NCBI GenBank assembly: GCA_030668065.1 | Contig: DAOUUS010000008.1 | Span: 1 to 17,525, forward strand | Direction of reading: 5' to 3' | Source of the DNA: Candidatus Methanophagales archaeon | GTDB taxonomy: Archaea > Halobacteriota > Syntropharchaeia > Alkanophagales > Methanospirareceae | DNA length: 17,525 bases | Shown here: in pieces, positions 6,063 to 15,262 of the stretch | Position numbering within the stretch: the first letter of the stretch is position 1 | Layout: every line of letters starts with the position of its first letter | Notes under the pieces: generated by a model | The model's database searches: none | Told to the model about the DNA's origin: nothing | Seen by the model: only the letters and a program-made list of their open reading frames with translations | Made by a program: the position numbers and the translations under genes

Positions 6063-9000
6063 ATGTTAGACAGGAGAATTCTTGCAGAGACGTATTTTAA
6101 AAGGGAAAAAATAGCACAACACCAACTCGATTCTTTTAATTACTTCCTTGAAGAAGGTATGCAGAAAATCGTGAATGAGCAGCAATATATAGAAACATCC
6201 ATCAGTGGTGGAGAAGAAGATGCGGCGAAGTACAAACTGGGTGTGAAGTTTGGTAAAATTAGCGTTAAGACTCCGAAGGCTATGGAAGCAGACGGTTCCT
6301 ATGAAACGATTTCGCCGGCACAGGCAAGATTAAGGAATTTGCACTATGCCGCACCTGTGTATCTGGAAATGCAGTTGATGAAAAGGTACGAAAACGAGGA
6401 AGAGGTACCCGAAAGCGAAAATAAAGTGGTTGAAATTGGTTCGATGCCAATTATGCTAAAATCAAAGAATTGTAACCTCTACGGACTATCAGATACAGAG
6501 CGTGTAAGGGTGGGAGAGGACCCACTTGATCCAGGCGGTTATTTCGTCATAAATGGTTCTGAGCATGTGATAATAACGTTAGAGGACTTAGCACCGAACA
6601 GGATATTTGTCAACTTCGAGGAGAAATATGGCAGTAAAAGCGTAGTTTCAAAGGTATTCTCTCTTAAACACGGGTTCCGAGTTCCAATAAGGGTAGAAAT
6701 AAGTAAGAAAGGGATACTTGAAGTCTCTTTCCCTGCGGTATCCCGTAAAATAGAATTTGTGACACTTATGCGGGCGCAGGGGCTCGAGAGTGACGAGGAA
6801 ATCATAAAAGCGGTCTCTGACGACCCGGAGATCGCAAAGCACATCCGTGCGAATATAGAAGAGTGCGAGGTGAAGACGAAAGAAGACGCGATAGATACAT
6901 TGGGGCGAAAAGTTGCACCCGCGCAGGCACGGGAGTACCGGGAGAGACGTGTCAATTACATCCTCGACCGCTATTTCCTACCTCATCTCGATGACAGGTT
7001 AGCGAAGGCGCATTTCATTGGCAGAATGGCGGAAGCGTGCTATGAACTCAAATTAAGTAGAAGAAGCGGTGATGACAAGGACCATTACGCAAATAAACGT
7101 CTTAAACTTGCGGGAGACCTAATGGAAGACCTTTTCCGGGTATCATTTACCAAATTGATAAAGGATATGCGGTACCAGTTGGAACGTGCGAATATGCGAA
7201 GCCGGGAACTGAAGATTGCAACAGCAATTCGGTCTGACGTACTCACAGAACGGTTATTGCACGCTTTGGCAACAGGGAATTGGGTGGGCGGCAGAGCAGG
7301 CGTATCTCAGTTGTTGGAACGAAGCAATTACATAGCCACGTTAAGCCATTTGAGGCGGATAATTTCTCCCTTGTCGAGGGCTCAGCCACATTTCGAAGCT
7401 CGTGATCTGCACCCCACGCAATGGGGTAAAATTTGTCCGACTGAGACACCGGAAGGTCCTAATTGTGGATTGGTGAAAAATTTTTCGCAGATGGTTGAGC
7501 TAACAGTGGGGGTGGACACCGAAAGTTTTAAAGATACTTTGTATGCACTTGATATTATCCCGCCAGATCGCTCTTTGGATATAGACTCAAAAAACAGAAT
7601 TCGTGTCTTTGTGAACGGCGAGTTCATAGGTTTCTCTGTCGAACCTGAGCTATTTGTGGCTGATGTAAAGCGATTGAGAAGAAAGGGGGAACTAACGAAC
7701 CAACTGAATATCGCATATTACCGCGACAGAAAGGATATAATAATAAACTCAGACCGGGGAAGGGCGAGGAGGCCTGCGATAATAGTAGAAAATGGTAAAC
7801 CGCTGGTCACGGAATCGCACATAGAAAAGCTGAGAAATGACGAATTGGGGTTTGAAGACCTGGTAATTAAAGGGACGATAGAGTATTTGGATGCCGAAGA
7901 GGAGGAGAATGCCCTGATCGCAATGAACGAAGAGGATTTGACAGGTATAGAGGGCAAAGAATATACGCATCTGGAGGTGGATCCATCGTTGATTTTAGGC
8001 ATAGTCGCTGGGTTAATTCCTTATCCCGATCACAATTCGTCACCTCGTAACACCATGGGGTGTGCTATGCTGAAACAATCCTTAGGTCTATCTACTGCGA
8101 ATTATAAACCTCGTGCCGACACCAGAACACACATTCTGTACACCCCACAGAAGCCGATGGTACAGACAAGAACAGCCGACCTTATTTTACATGGAAGAAG
8201 ACCGGCGGGGCAAAATTTTGTCGTTGCCGTTTTGAGCTATGAAGGCTATAATATGGAAGATGCGCTTATTATGAACCGCGCGGCAATAAACCGCGGATTA
8301 GGGCGGAGCCATTTCTTCAGAACATACGCAGGAGAAGAGAGAAGATACCCCGGGGGAGAAGAAGATCGGTTTGAGATACCCGATACAGAAATCATGGGCG
8401 TGAGGGGGGACGAGGCGTATAACCAACTTGACGAGGATGGGATAATACATTCAGAAGTGGAGGTCCCGCCAAATGCAGTGTTAATAGGTAAAACAAGCCC
8501 TCCAAGGTTCTTAGAGGAATCAACTGAACTTTTAAGCCCGTTAGAGCGGAGAGACACCTCTGTTTGTACTCGGTCTAACGAACAAGGGATAGTGGATTCT
8601 GTCGTTGTTATGGAATCAAGTAGCAATAGACGCTTAGCGAAAATCTGTGTTCGAGATCATAAGATACCGGAAATCGGGGATAAGTTCGCATCTCGGCATG
8701 GTCAGAAAGGGATTGTTGGGCTAATTGTACCACCAGAGGATTTGCCGTTCACAGAAGGTGGGATTATCCCGGATATGATAATAAATCCTCATGCTATCCC
8801 TTCGAGGATGACTGTGGGGCATGTGCTGGAGATGCTAGGCGGGAAAATGGGTGCGATGGCGGGCAGAAATATAGATGGAACTGCCTTTTTTGGTGAGTCC
8901 GAAGAAGATTTGAGAGCGGGACTTGAACGCGCAGGGTTCTCTCATACCGGTAGAGAAGTAATGCGGGATGCGAAAACAGGGGAGAAGCTAGAGGCGAACG

Positions 9001-9413
9001 TATTCGTAGGTGTCGTGTACTATCAAAAACTGTATCACCTGGTTTCGGCTAAGATGCACGCAAGGGCGAGGGGTCCTGTGCAAATTTTAACGAGGCAACC
9101 TACGGAAGGAAAGGCAAGAGAGGGTGGACTCCGTTTTGGTGAGATGGAGCGAGATGTTCTTATAGGTTATGGTGCTGCGATTTCGTTAAAAGATAGACTA
9201 CTGGATGCATCGGACAGGGTTGTTGAGCTGGTATGTGGCGCTTGTGGTATGATTGCGAGCCATGATAGCAAAACTGGGTCGGCGCATTGTCCAAATTGTG
9301 GTTCGGACACGGATATATATCCCGTAGAGATGAGTTATGCTTTTAAGTTACTACTGGACGAGATGAAGGTGCTGTGTATCGCACCGCGATTATTGCTGGA
9401 GGAGGCGGTTTAA
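6063..9413 (+). CDS. rpoB: DNA-directed RNA polymerase subunit B (Rpo2), unsplit
   Basis: A 1116-residue second-largest polymerase subunit, the homologue of RPB2/bacterial beta. It contains the protrusion and lobe at the N-terminus, the fork region (GRAGVSQLLERSNYIATLSH, TEGPNCGLVKNF-like), the hybrid-binding region with GQNFVVAVLSYEGYNMEDAL and GDKFASRHGQKGIVG, and the wall. A C-terminal zinc ribbon (C1058-x2-C1061, C1076-x2-C1079) supports the clamp. In many euryarchaea the gene is split into B'' and B' near the segment that here reads INSDRGRARRPAII (about residues 558-571). Here that junction is continuous, with no stop or internal start signal. It begins 14 bases after rpoH and ends one base before rpoA', so translation is likely coupled. 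Confidence 0.98.
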   Translation: MLDRRILAETYFKREKIAQHQLDSFNYFLEEGMQKIVNEQQYIETSISGGEEDAAKYKLGVKFGKISVKTPKAMEADGSYETISPAQARLRNLHYAAPVYLEMQLMKRYENEEEVPESENKVVEIGSMPIMLKSKNCNLYGLSDTERVRVGEDPLDPGGYFVINGSEHVIITLEDLAPNRIFVNFEEKYGSKSVVSKVFSLKHGFRVPIRVEISKKGILEVSFPAVSRKIEFVTLMRAQGLESDEEIIKAVSDDPEIAKHIRANIEECEVKTKEDAIDTLGRKVAPAQAREYRERRVNYILDRYFLPHLDDRLAKAHFIGRMAEACYELKLSRRSGDDKDHYANKRLKLAGDLMEDLFRVSFTKLIKDMRYQLERANMRSRELKIATAIRSDVLTERLLHALATGNWVGGRAGVSQLLERSNYIATLSHLRRIISPLSRAQPHFEARDLHPTQWGKICPTETPEGPNCGLVKNFSQMVELTVGVDTESFKDTLYALDIIPPDRSLDIDSKNRIRVFVNGEFIGFSVEPELFVADVKRLRRKGELTNQLNIAYYRDRKDIIINSDRGRARRPAIIVENGKPLVTESHIEKLRNDELGFEDLVIKGTIEYLDAEEEENALIAMNEEDLTGIEGKEYTHLEVDPSLILGIVAGLIPYPDHNSSPRNTMGCAMLKQSLGLSTANYKPRADTRTHILYTPQKPMVQTRTADLILHGRRPAGQNFVVAVLSYEGYNMEDALIMNRAAINRGLGRSHFFRTYAGEERRYPGGEEDRFEIPDTEIMGVRGDEAYNQLDEDGIIHSEVEVPPNAVLIGKTSPPRFLEESTELLSPLERRDTSVCTRSNEQGIVDSVVVMESSSNRRLAKICVRDHKIPEIGDKFASRHGQKGIVGLIVPPEDLPFTEGGIIPDMIINPHAIPSRMTVGHVLEMLGGKMGAMAGRNIDGTAFFGESEEDLRAGLERAGFSHTGREVMRDAKTGEKLEANVFVGVVYYQKLYHLVSAKMHARARGPVQILTRQPTEGKAREGGLRFGEMERDVLIGYGAAISLKDRLLDASDRVVELVCGACGMIASHDSKTGSAHCPNCGSDTDIYPVEMSYAFKLLLDEMKVLCIAPRLLLEEAV

Positions 9414-9414
9414 G

Positions 9415-12400
9415 ATGAGAACGAAGAGAATACAAGGGCTAAAATTTGGGCTGCTATCACCGAAAGAGATAAGGAAGATGAGCGCCGCGAAGGTGATAAC
9501 AGCAGATACTTATGGTGAAGACGGTTTTCCGATAGAGCTGGGTTTGGTGAACCAGCGGTTAGGCGTTATTGATCCTGGTCTAAGATGTAAAACCTGTGGT
9601 GGTCGTATGGGTGAATGTCCTGGCCATTTTGGGCATATAGAGCTTGCTGCACCAGTTATGCACATAGGGTATGTCAAACTGATATACAAAATGTTAAGCG
9701 CAACGTGTAGGAAATGCGGAAAGGTCTTGCTTGAAGAAGAGGATCGGCAGCACTTTTTATACGAAATAGGGCAGCAAAGAGAGAGGCAAGCGGATGTGGG
9801 CGAAGTGGTGAAGCTTATATTTAAAGAAGCTGCGAAGAAAGATGTATGTATGCACTGCGGTGAATCTTTTAGCGTTGACGCGGAAGACTTAAGTGAAAGT
9901 TTGAAAAATGAAGAGATCTCAAACGAATTAAAGAAGAGACTAGAAGAGCAAGGGTATTCCCTTACCAAAACCGCGCATATTAAGAGGAGCTTAGACGATA
10001 AATGTATTTTTGACTGGCGTGAAGTTCCGGGCAACGATAGCGAGCTGCTACGAAGCTACTTGATAGATGATTTTGGTTTTACATGGGTAAAAAATGCAGA
10101 ATTCAGTAAAACCCAAAAGGACAAGAGATTAACGTTTTCCGTGGATAAACACGTGGTTGAAATCACCCTAAGTGCGAAAAGAGACAAGATCTCTATTGAA
10201 TTTGAAGATGGGCGTACATATGAGCAACCGGTGAAGAAGACTGCGGGCAAACTAAACGTACATAACTATAAATGGACAATAACAGATGAAGAGAAGATCT
10301 ATCTTTTGAGACGTAAGGGCTTGGAGTTAACTGTTTACTGTGGTGAGCGTAAGAGACAAATAAAGTACGATAAACCTACTACATACAAGGAAATAGATGA
10401 AGATGGTAAAGAGCGCAGATTGATGCCCACTGATGTGCGAGAACGGCTTGAAAGGATACCGGACGAGGATCTTGCGATTTTAGGTATGGATGCAAAAAGT
10501 GCAAGGCCCGAGTGGATGGTCCTGACCGTACTACCCGTTCCGCCGGTAACTGCAAGACCGTCCATCACCTTAGAGAGCGGGCAACGAAGCGAAGACGACG
10601 TCACACATAAATTGGTGGACATAATAAGAATAAATCAGCGGTTTATGGAGAATAGGGATGCGGGTGCACCGCAGTTGATAATAGAAGATTTGTGGGAACT
10701 TCTTCAGTATCACATAAGCACCTATTTCGATAACGACATTGCGGGGGTACCACCTGCAAGACACAGGAGTGGCAGACCTCTTAAGACGATGGCGCAACGG
10801 TTGAAGGGCAAAGAAGGAAGGTTCCGGGGATCGCTGTCTGGGAAAAGAGTGAATTTCTCTGCTCGAACGGTTATATCGCCTGATCCGGACATAGATATAG
10901 GTGAGGTTGGCGTTCCGGAAGAAATAGCAAAAGAGCTGACCATCACCGTTAATGTGACCGAAAGGAACCTCAAACTATTGAGTGAGACAATGGGCCGTGG
11001 CGGAAAACATCCGGGTGCTAATTATGTGCGGAGAGCAGATGGTAAAAAGGTAAAAGTAACAGACATCAATTATGAGGCTTTATCAGAAGAATTGGGCGTG
11101 GGCTGGAAGGTGGAACGGCATCTTGTAGATGGCGACATCGTTTTGTTCAACAGACAGCCGTCTCTACATAGATTGAGCATAATGGCGCATTATGTACGTG
11201 TGATGCCGGGAAAGACGTTCAGATTAAATCCTTCTGTCTGTCCACCGTATAATGCTGATTATGACGGTGATGAAATGAACATGCATGTACTGCAGACAGA
11301 GGAAGCGAGGGCCGAGGCGAAGATTCTAATGGCGGTGCAGCGAAACATAATATCGCCAAGGTTCGGCAGGCCGATTATAGGTGGCATTCACGATCACATC
11401 ACGGGCATATTTTTACTTACACGTGGAGTGAAGAAGTTTGAGAAGGAAGCAGTGCTGGATCTACTGGATAATGTGGATATTGACGATTTGGGCGAGCCCG
11501 CAGGGACTTTCATTTCGAGCACTTACGAGAAAGTCCCGTATTGGACTAACAAGCAGATATACAGTATGATCTTACCGGATGACCTGAATTTGAATTTCCG
11601 TGGTAAGGTGTGCGAGAAGTGCATCGAGAAAGGTTTGACGTGTGAGAAAGAGAATTGTCCCCACGAGGCGTATGTTTTAATACGGAATGGTAAATTGATA
11701 AGCGGAGTAATAGATGAAGCTGCGGTCGGTTCGTTCAAAGGACTAATAATCGACAGAATCTTCAGGCATTACGGGGAGGTAGCATCGAAAGAGTTCATAA
11801 ATAATACCTCGCGACTCGCTATTAACGCTATTCTACGAAGTGGTTTCAGCTTCGGGATAAGTGACGAGGATATACCACTTGAAGGGAAAGATCAGATAAG
11901 AGAAGATGCTGTACATGAAGCGGAGAAGAAAGTTGATGCTTTGATAATGGCGTATGAGGCCGAAGAACTGGAAGCGTTACCTGGTAGGACGTTAGAGGAG
12001 TCATTAGAGCTGTTGATAATGCAGAGCTTAGGCAGTGCGAGAGATGATGCAGGCGACATCGCAGAACGGTATCTTGGCATAGAAAATCCTGGTGTGCTCA
12101 TGGCAAAATCGGGTGCACGCGGGTCTCTGCTAAATTTAACGCAAATGACTGCATGTGTGGGCCAGCAATCAGTCAGAGGAGAACGAATAAGTAGGGGCTA
12201 CCAGAAGAGAACGTTACCGCACTTCAAACCCGATGACCGCAGCGCAGATGCACGTGGTTTCGTACGAGCGTCATTTAAAGATGGGCTATCTCCTACAGAA
12301 TACTTCTTCCATGCCGTTGGAGGCCGAGAAGCGTTGGTGGACACTGCGGTTCGTACTTCACAGAGTGGCTACTTCCAAAGGCGGCTCATTAACGCTTTAC

Positions 12401-12567
12401 AGGACCTTGAAGTGAAGTATGATGGTACAGTCCGAGAAACGAGGGATACTGTCGTACAATTCAAATATGGCGAAGATGGTGTTGACCCATCAAAAAGCGA
12501 AGGCGGGAAAGTTGTGGATATAGACAAGATAATAAGGGCTGAGGTAGGGGTAGAGGTGAGTACGTAG
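9415..12567 (+). CDS. rpoA1: DNA-directed RNA polymerase subunit A' (Rpo1N) with large clamp insertion
   Basis: The N-terminal part of the largest subunit, carrying the active-site metal motif NADYDGD (613-619; D615, D617 and D619 hold the catalytic Mg2+). The clamp zinc sites are present: C58, C61, C68, H71 and C98, C101, C145, C148. Typical archaeal A' is about 870-970 residues; this one is 1050. The excess is an insertion at about residues 151-312, between CMHCGE and the normally adjacent KYDKPTTYKE. The conserved rudder/lid region follows (ARPEWMVLTVLPVPPVTARP, GAPQLIIEDLWELLQYH, SGKRVNFSARTVISPDP). A cysteine cluster at about residues 735-750 (CEKC, C, C) lies before AYVLIRNG. The C-terminus (YGEDGVDPSKS) ends at the usual A'/A'' split. 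GGAGG at the end of rpoB serves as its Shine-Dalgarno. Confidence 0.97.
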   Translation: MRTKRIQGLKFGLLSPKEIRKMSAAKVITADTYGEDGFPIELGLVNQRLGVIDPGLRCKTCGGRMGECPGHFGHIELAAPVMHIGYVKLIYKMLSATCRKCGKVLLEEEDRQHFLYEIGQQRERQADVGEVVKLIFKEAAKKDVCMHCGESFSVDAEDLSESLKNEEISNELKKRLEEQGYSLTKTAHIKRSLDDKCIFDWREVPGNDSELLRSYLIDDFGFTWVKNAEFSKTQKDKRLTFSVDKHVVEITLSAKRDKISIEFEDGRTYEQPVKKTAGKLNVHNYKWTITDEEKIYLLRRKGLELTVYCGERKRQIKYDKPTTYKEIDEDGKERRLMPTDVRERLERIPDEDLAILGMDAKSARPEWMVLTVLPVPPVTARPSITLESGQRSEDDVTHKLVDIIRINQRFMENRDAGAPQLIIEDLWELLQYHISTYFDNDIAGVPPARHRSGRPLKTMAQRLKGKEGRFRGSLSGKRVNFSARTVISPDPDIDIGEVGVPEEIAKELTITVNVTERNLKLLSETMGRGGKHPGANYVRRADGKKVKVTDINYEALSEELGVGWKVERHLVDGDIVLFNRQPSLHRLSIMAHYVRVMPGKTFRLNPSVCPPYNADYDGDEMNMHVLQTEEARAEAKILMAVQRNIISPRFGRPIIGGIHDHITGIFLLTRGVKKFEKEAVLDLLDNVDIDDLGEPAGTFISSTYEKVPYWTNKQIYSMILPDDLNLNFRGKVCEKCIEKGLTCEKENCPHEAYVLIRNGKLISGVIDEAAVGSFKGLIIDRIFRHYGEVASKEFINNTSRLAINAILRSGFSFGISDEDIPLEGKDQIREDAVHEAEKKVDALIMAYEAEELEALPGRTLEESLELLIMQSLGSARDDAGDIAERYLGIENPGVLMAKSGARGSLLNLTQMTACVGQQSVRGERISRGYQKRTLPHFKPDDRSADARGFVRASFKDGLSPTEYFFHAVGGREALVDTAVRTSQSGYFQRRLINALQDLEVKYDGTVRETRDTVVQFKYGEDGVDPSKSEGGKVVDIDKIIRAEVGVEVST

Positions 12568-12573
12568 GTAACG

Positions 12574-13941
12574 ATGGTAATAAGTGCAGCGGCGGATAAG
12601 GAAAAAATAGAGAAAGATTTGGTTAGCTTGGATATAAATGCCGAGATTGTGGAGCAAATGTGCGGAGACTTTGTTCTGGCAGATCTAGATGTCGGTCGTG
12701 ATGACTTACTAGATATGCGAGTAGAGAAGACGCGCATTGATGATATTCTAAAGATGCTGGGTAGGGTGGAAGAAGGCGAGATAAAACTTTGTGATATAGA
12801 GTCAAAAGTGAATGAAAGCCAGATACCCGTAAAGATAAAGAACGAATTGAAGCAGAAGTTGAGGTCGGTAAGAGCGCAGCTAAACGCGGATAATGTGGCT
12901 GCGGTTTTGAAGCGAGTTGAGGGCGAGTATGAAGAAGCGAAAGTAGAACCTCGGGAGGCAGTAGGAATAGTAGCGGCTCAGTCCATAGGCGAGCCCGGAA
13001 CACAGATGACGTTGCGAACTTTTCATTATGCCGGTGTAGGTGCTATATATATAACGCTCGGGTTACCACGGATAATAGAGTTGGTAGATGCGAGGAAGAA
13101 GCCTTCAACGCCTGCGATGCAGGTAAAGTTGGAGGAAGAGTACGCATTCGATAGGAATATGGCAGAGGCGTTAGCAATGGAGATAGAAGAGACACATATA
13201 AGAGATAAGCACGTAGGCAAAATAGAGACCTCAACAGAGGATATGTGTGTATGGTTTTCGCTAAACACGAGGGAACTGAAGAAGAGACACATCGAAAAAG
13301 AGGAGATAGAAGAGAAGCTAAAGGGCATGGATGTGGACCTCGAAGTAGTGGCTAACAAGTATAAACTACACCCAAAGATTAAGTCCTATCACGAGTTGCT
13401 GAAGCTTGAGGGCAAGGTGGCTAACATGCTTGTAAAGGGCATAGAAGGGGTAAAACGGGCTGTAGTGAGGAAGACGCCAGAAGGGGAATACATGTTGTAC
13501 ACAGAAGGTTCAGCGTTGAAGAAAGTGCTGAAGGTAGAAGGCGTGGATTATCGTAGAACCACGACAAATAATATAAACGAAATAGCGGATGTTTTGGGCA
13601 TAGAAGCAGCTCGGCATGCGATAATAGAGGAGATGCTGAACACACTGGATGAGCAAGGGTTGGGTGTGGATGCACGCCATGTAACGTTAATTGCGGATGC
13701 AATGACAATGGCGGGTGATGTGAAGCCGATAGGAAGGCATGGGTTGGCGGGAAAGAAAGCATCGGTTCTCTCAAGGGCTGCTTTTGAAGTCACGATGGAT
13801 ACTCTGCTGGATGCGGCTATACATGGCGAAACGGATAGACTGAAAGGCGTCACGGAAAATGTGATTGTAGGACAACCCATAAAATTGGGCACAGGCTCAG
13901 TTGAATTAGTGGCAAAGAGCCAGGGAGAAATGACAAAATGA
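12574..13941 (+). CDS. rpoA2: DNA-directed RNA polymerase subunit A'' (Rpo1C)
   Basis: The 455-residue C-terminal part of the largest subunit, forming the trigger loop, the jaw and part of the clamp. The trigger-loop block starts at about residue 128 with EAVGIVAAQSIGEPGTQM and contains H151 (TFHYAG), then TLGLPRIIELVDARK and PSTPAM. The following positions read GVGAIYITLG where most archaea have GVAExNVTLG. The C-terminal block (VLGIEAARHAIIEEML, DARHVTLIADAMT, RHGLAGKKASVLSRAAFE) is complete. A'' is usually near 390 residues. The surplus is mainly an N-terminal, acidic and helical stretch of about 50 residues before the conserved core. It starts 6 bases after rpoA' and overlaps rpl30e by ATGA. 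Confidence 0.97.
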   Translation: MVISAAADKEKIEKDLVSLDINAEIVEQMCGDFVLADLDVGRDDLLDMRVEKTRIDDILKMLGRVEEGEIKLCDIESKVNESQIPVKIKNELKQKLRSVRAQLNADNVAAVLKRVEGEYEEAKVEPREAVGIVAAQSIGEPGTQMTLRTFHYAGVGAIYITLGLPRIIELVDARKKPSTPAMQVKLEEEYAFDRNMAEALAMEIEETHIRDKHVGKIETSTEDMCVWFSLNTRELKKRHIEKEEIEEKLKGMDVDLEVVANKYKLHPKIKSYHELLKLEGKVANMLVKGIEGVKRAVVRKTPEGEYMLYTEGSALKKVLKVEGVDYRRTTTNNINEIADVLGIEAARHAIIEEMLNTLDEQGLGVDARHVTLIADAMTMAGDVKPIGRHGLAGKKASVLSRAAFEVTMDTLLDAAIHGETDRLKGVTENVIVGQPIKLGTGSVELVAKSQGEMTK

Positions 13942-14285
13942 CAAAATCAAAGAAGAACTCGCAGGAATCAAATATAAATAGGGAACTGCAAAAGGTGGCA
14001 AATAGCGGTAAAATCTTGATTGGGGCACGAGAGACGGTGAAAGCACTTGAGGGGAAAGAGGCGAAGCTAATTATCTATGCCTCTAACTGTCCCAAAGAGC
14101 TAAAAGCGGATTTTAGAGAGCGGTGTAACGGTACAGACATCCTAATTTATGAGTATCCTGCGAATAGCGCAGAACTCGGGCTTGCGTGCGGCAAACCCTT
14201 CACTATTGCATCTCTATGCGTTGTAGATGTCGGCGGATCAGAGATATTGCGGCTTTTGCCGTCTATCACGTATTCTAGGAAATAG
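13938..14285 (+). CDS. rpl30e: Ribosomal protein L30e (eL30)
   Basis: A 115-residue member of the L7Ae/L30e RNA-binding family, the usual neighbour of rpoA'' in archaea. Signatures: GKILIGARETVKALEGKEAKLIIYASNCPKE split over residues 24-55, YEYPANSAELGLACGKPF and ASLCVVDVGGSEIL. The N-terminal 14 residues (lysine/asparagine/serine-rich) extend slightly beyond typical family members. The ATG overlaps the rpoA'' stop in ATGA, indicating coupled translation. Confidence 0.95.
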   Translation: MTKSKKNSQESNINRELQKVANSGKILIGARETVKALEGKEAKLIIYASNCPKELKADFRERCNGTDILIYEYPANSAELGLACGKPFTIASLCVVDVGGSEILRLLPSITYSRK

Positions 14286-14333
14286 GCATGGCTAAATGCT
14301 AACACGTGTAATGAAAAGTAAGAGTGATTGAAA

Positions 14334-14762
14334 ATGACGGTGAAGCTGGATACTGAGGGCATAAGGTGCATAGGGATATTCGAGCAGATTACCGGTGCGG
14401 GAGCCAGAGATTGCATCGTGGATTATGCAGCGAATAAAGTGATACTGGTGGTTAAGAAAGGCGATATGGGGTTAGCCATAGGCAAAGATGGTTCTAACAT
14501 AAATAAGGTGAAGAAGATGCTAAGGCGGGACGTGGAGGTTATAGAACATTCACCGGATATAAAAGAATTCGTAGAGTATCTGTTCCGTCCGGTTCATGTA
14601 AAAAACGTGGAGCTGCAGACGAGAGATGACAAAAGTTTAGTTTATGTGGAAATTCCGCGTAAAGACAAGGGCATTGCAATCGGGAAAAACGGCGAGAAGA
14701 TAAAGAAAGTGAAATTATTGTTAAAACGAAACCACGATATAGCGGATGTGGTACTCAAATGA
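14334..14762 (+). CDS. nusA: Archaeal NusA-like transcription termination/antitermination factor
   Basis: A 142-residue archaeal NusA, made only of two KH RNA-binding domains and lacking the N-terminal RNA polymerase-binding and S1 domains of bacterial NusA. KH1 carries GLAIGKDGSNINKVKKML and KH2 carries GIAIGKNGEKIKKVKLLL, both with the GxxG loop. The family start MTVKLDTEGIR-IFEQITGA aligns with M at 14334. An in-frame TTG lies two codons upstream, but GAGTGATT just before 14331 complements the 16S rRNA tail and is better placed for the ATG. The gene lies in the standard position between L30e and uS12. Confidence 0.93.
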   Translation: MTVKLDTEGIRCIGIFEQITGAGARDCIVDYAANKVILVVKKGDMGLAIGKDGSNINKVKKMLRRDVEVIEHSPDIKEFVEYLFRPVHVKNVELQTRDDKSLVYVEIPRKDKGIAIGKNGEKIKKVKLLLKRNHDIADVVLK

Positions 14763-14833
14763 GAACTACAATTTTGAGCGTAAAGTTTTATTGAAGAAGT
14801 AATTACTATCCAAAAGGGAACGTTACAGAAACG

Positions 14834-15262
14834 ATGGGAAAAGGGATATACGCAGCAAGAAAGGCGAAGAGTAATAGGAAGAAGTTCCAGCGGAGTGATG
14901 CGAACTATGCACGGCGGAATCTGCATTCTGCTAAAAAGGCCGACCCGTTAGAAGGTGCGCATATGGGGCGAGCTATAGTCTTGGAGAAAGTAGGGATAGA
15001 GGCGAAGCAGCCAAATTCAGCGATAAGGAAATGTGTTCGTGTACAGTTGATAAAGAATGGAAAGCAGGTGACCGCTTTTTGTCCTGGTGACGGTGCTATA
15101 AAGTTTATAGACGAGCACGATGAGGTATTGATAGTCGGGATGGGCGGAAGGAAAGGGCGATCCTACGGCGACTTATCGGGCGTACGATTTAAGGTGGTGG
15201 CGGTAACAGACATTTCACTGCATGAATTGGTAAAAGGAAGGAAGGAGAAGGTACTCAGGTAA
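14834..15262 (+). CDS. rps12: Ribosomal protein uS12
   Basis: A 142-residue archaeal/eukaryotic-type uS12 of the small-subunit decoding centre. It shows the family block AKQPNSAIRKCVRVQLIKNG (57-76), followed by TAFCPGDGAIKFIDEHDEV and GRKGRSYGDLSGVRFKVV. The N-terminus MGKGIYAARKAKSNRKKFQ is the standard basic extension. It follows nusA after a 71-bp gap, the longest gap inside the operon apart from the start region. The Shine-Dalgarno is weak (AAAAGGGA about 15 bases upstream). The TAA stop is directly followed by the rps7 ATG. Confidence 0.97.
   Translation: MGKGIYAARKAKSNRKKFQRSDANYARRNLHSAKKADPLEGAHMGRAIVLEKVGIEAKQPNSAIRKCVRVQLIKNGKQVTAFCPGDGAIKFIDEHDEVLIVGMGGRKGRSYGDLSGVRFKVVAVTDISLHELVKGRKEKVLR

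Noticed and set aside
9510..10034. 174-residue open frame on the minus strand inside rpoA'
   Set aside because: It is antisense to a strongly conserved coding region, is Ser/Ile-rich with low complexity, and has no start signals. It is a shadow of rpoA'.
14328..14333. TTG start for nusA two codons upstream of the ATG
   Set aside because: The family begins at the ATG-encoded Met, and the TTG would sit on the Shine-Dalgarno-like GAGTGATT itself.
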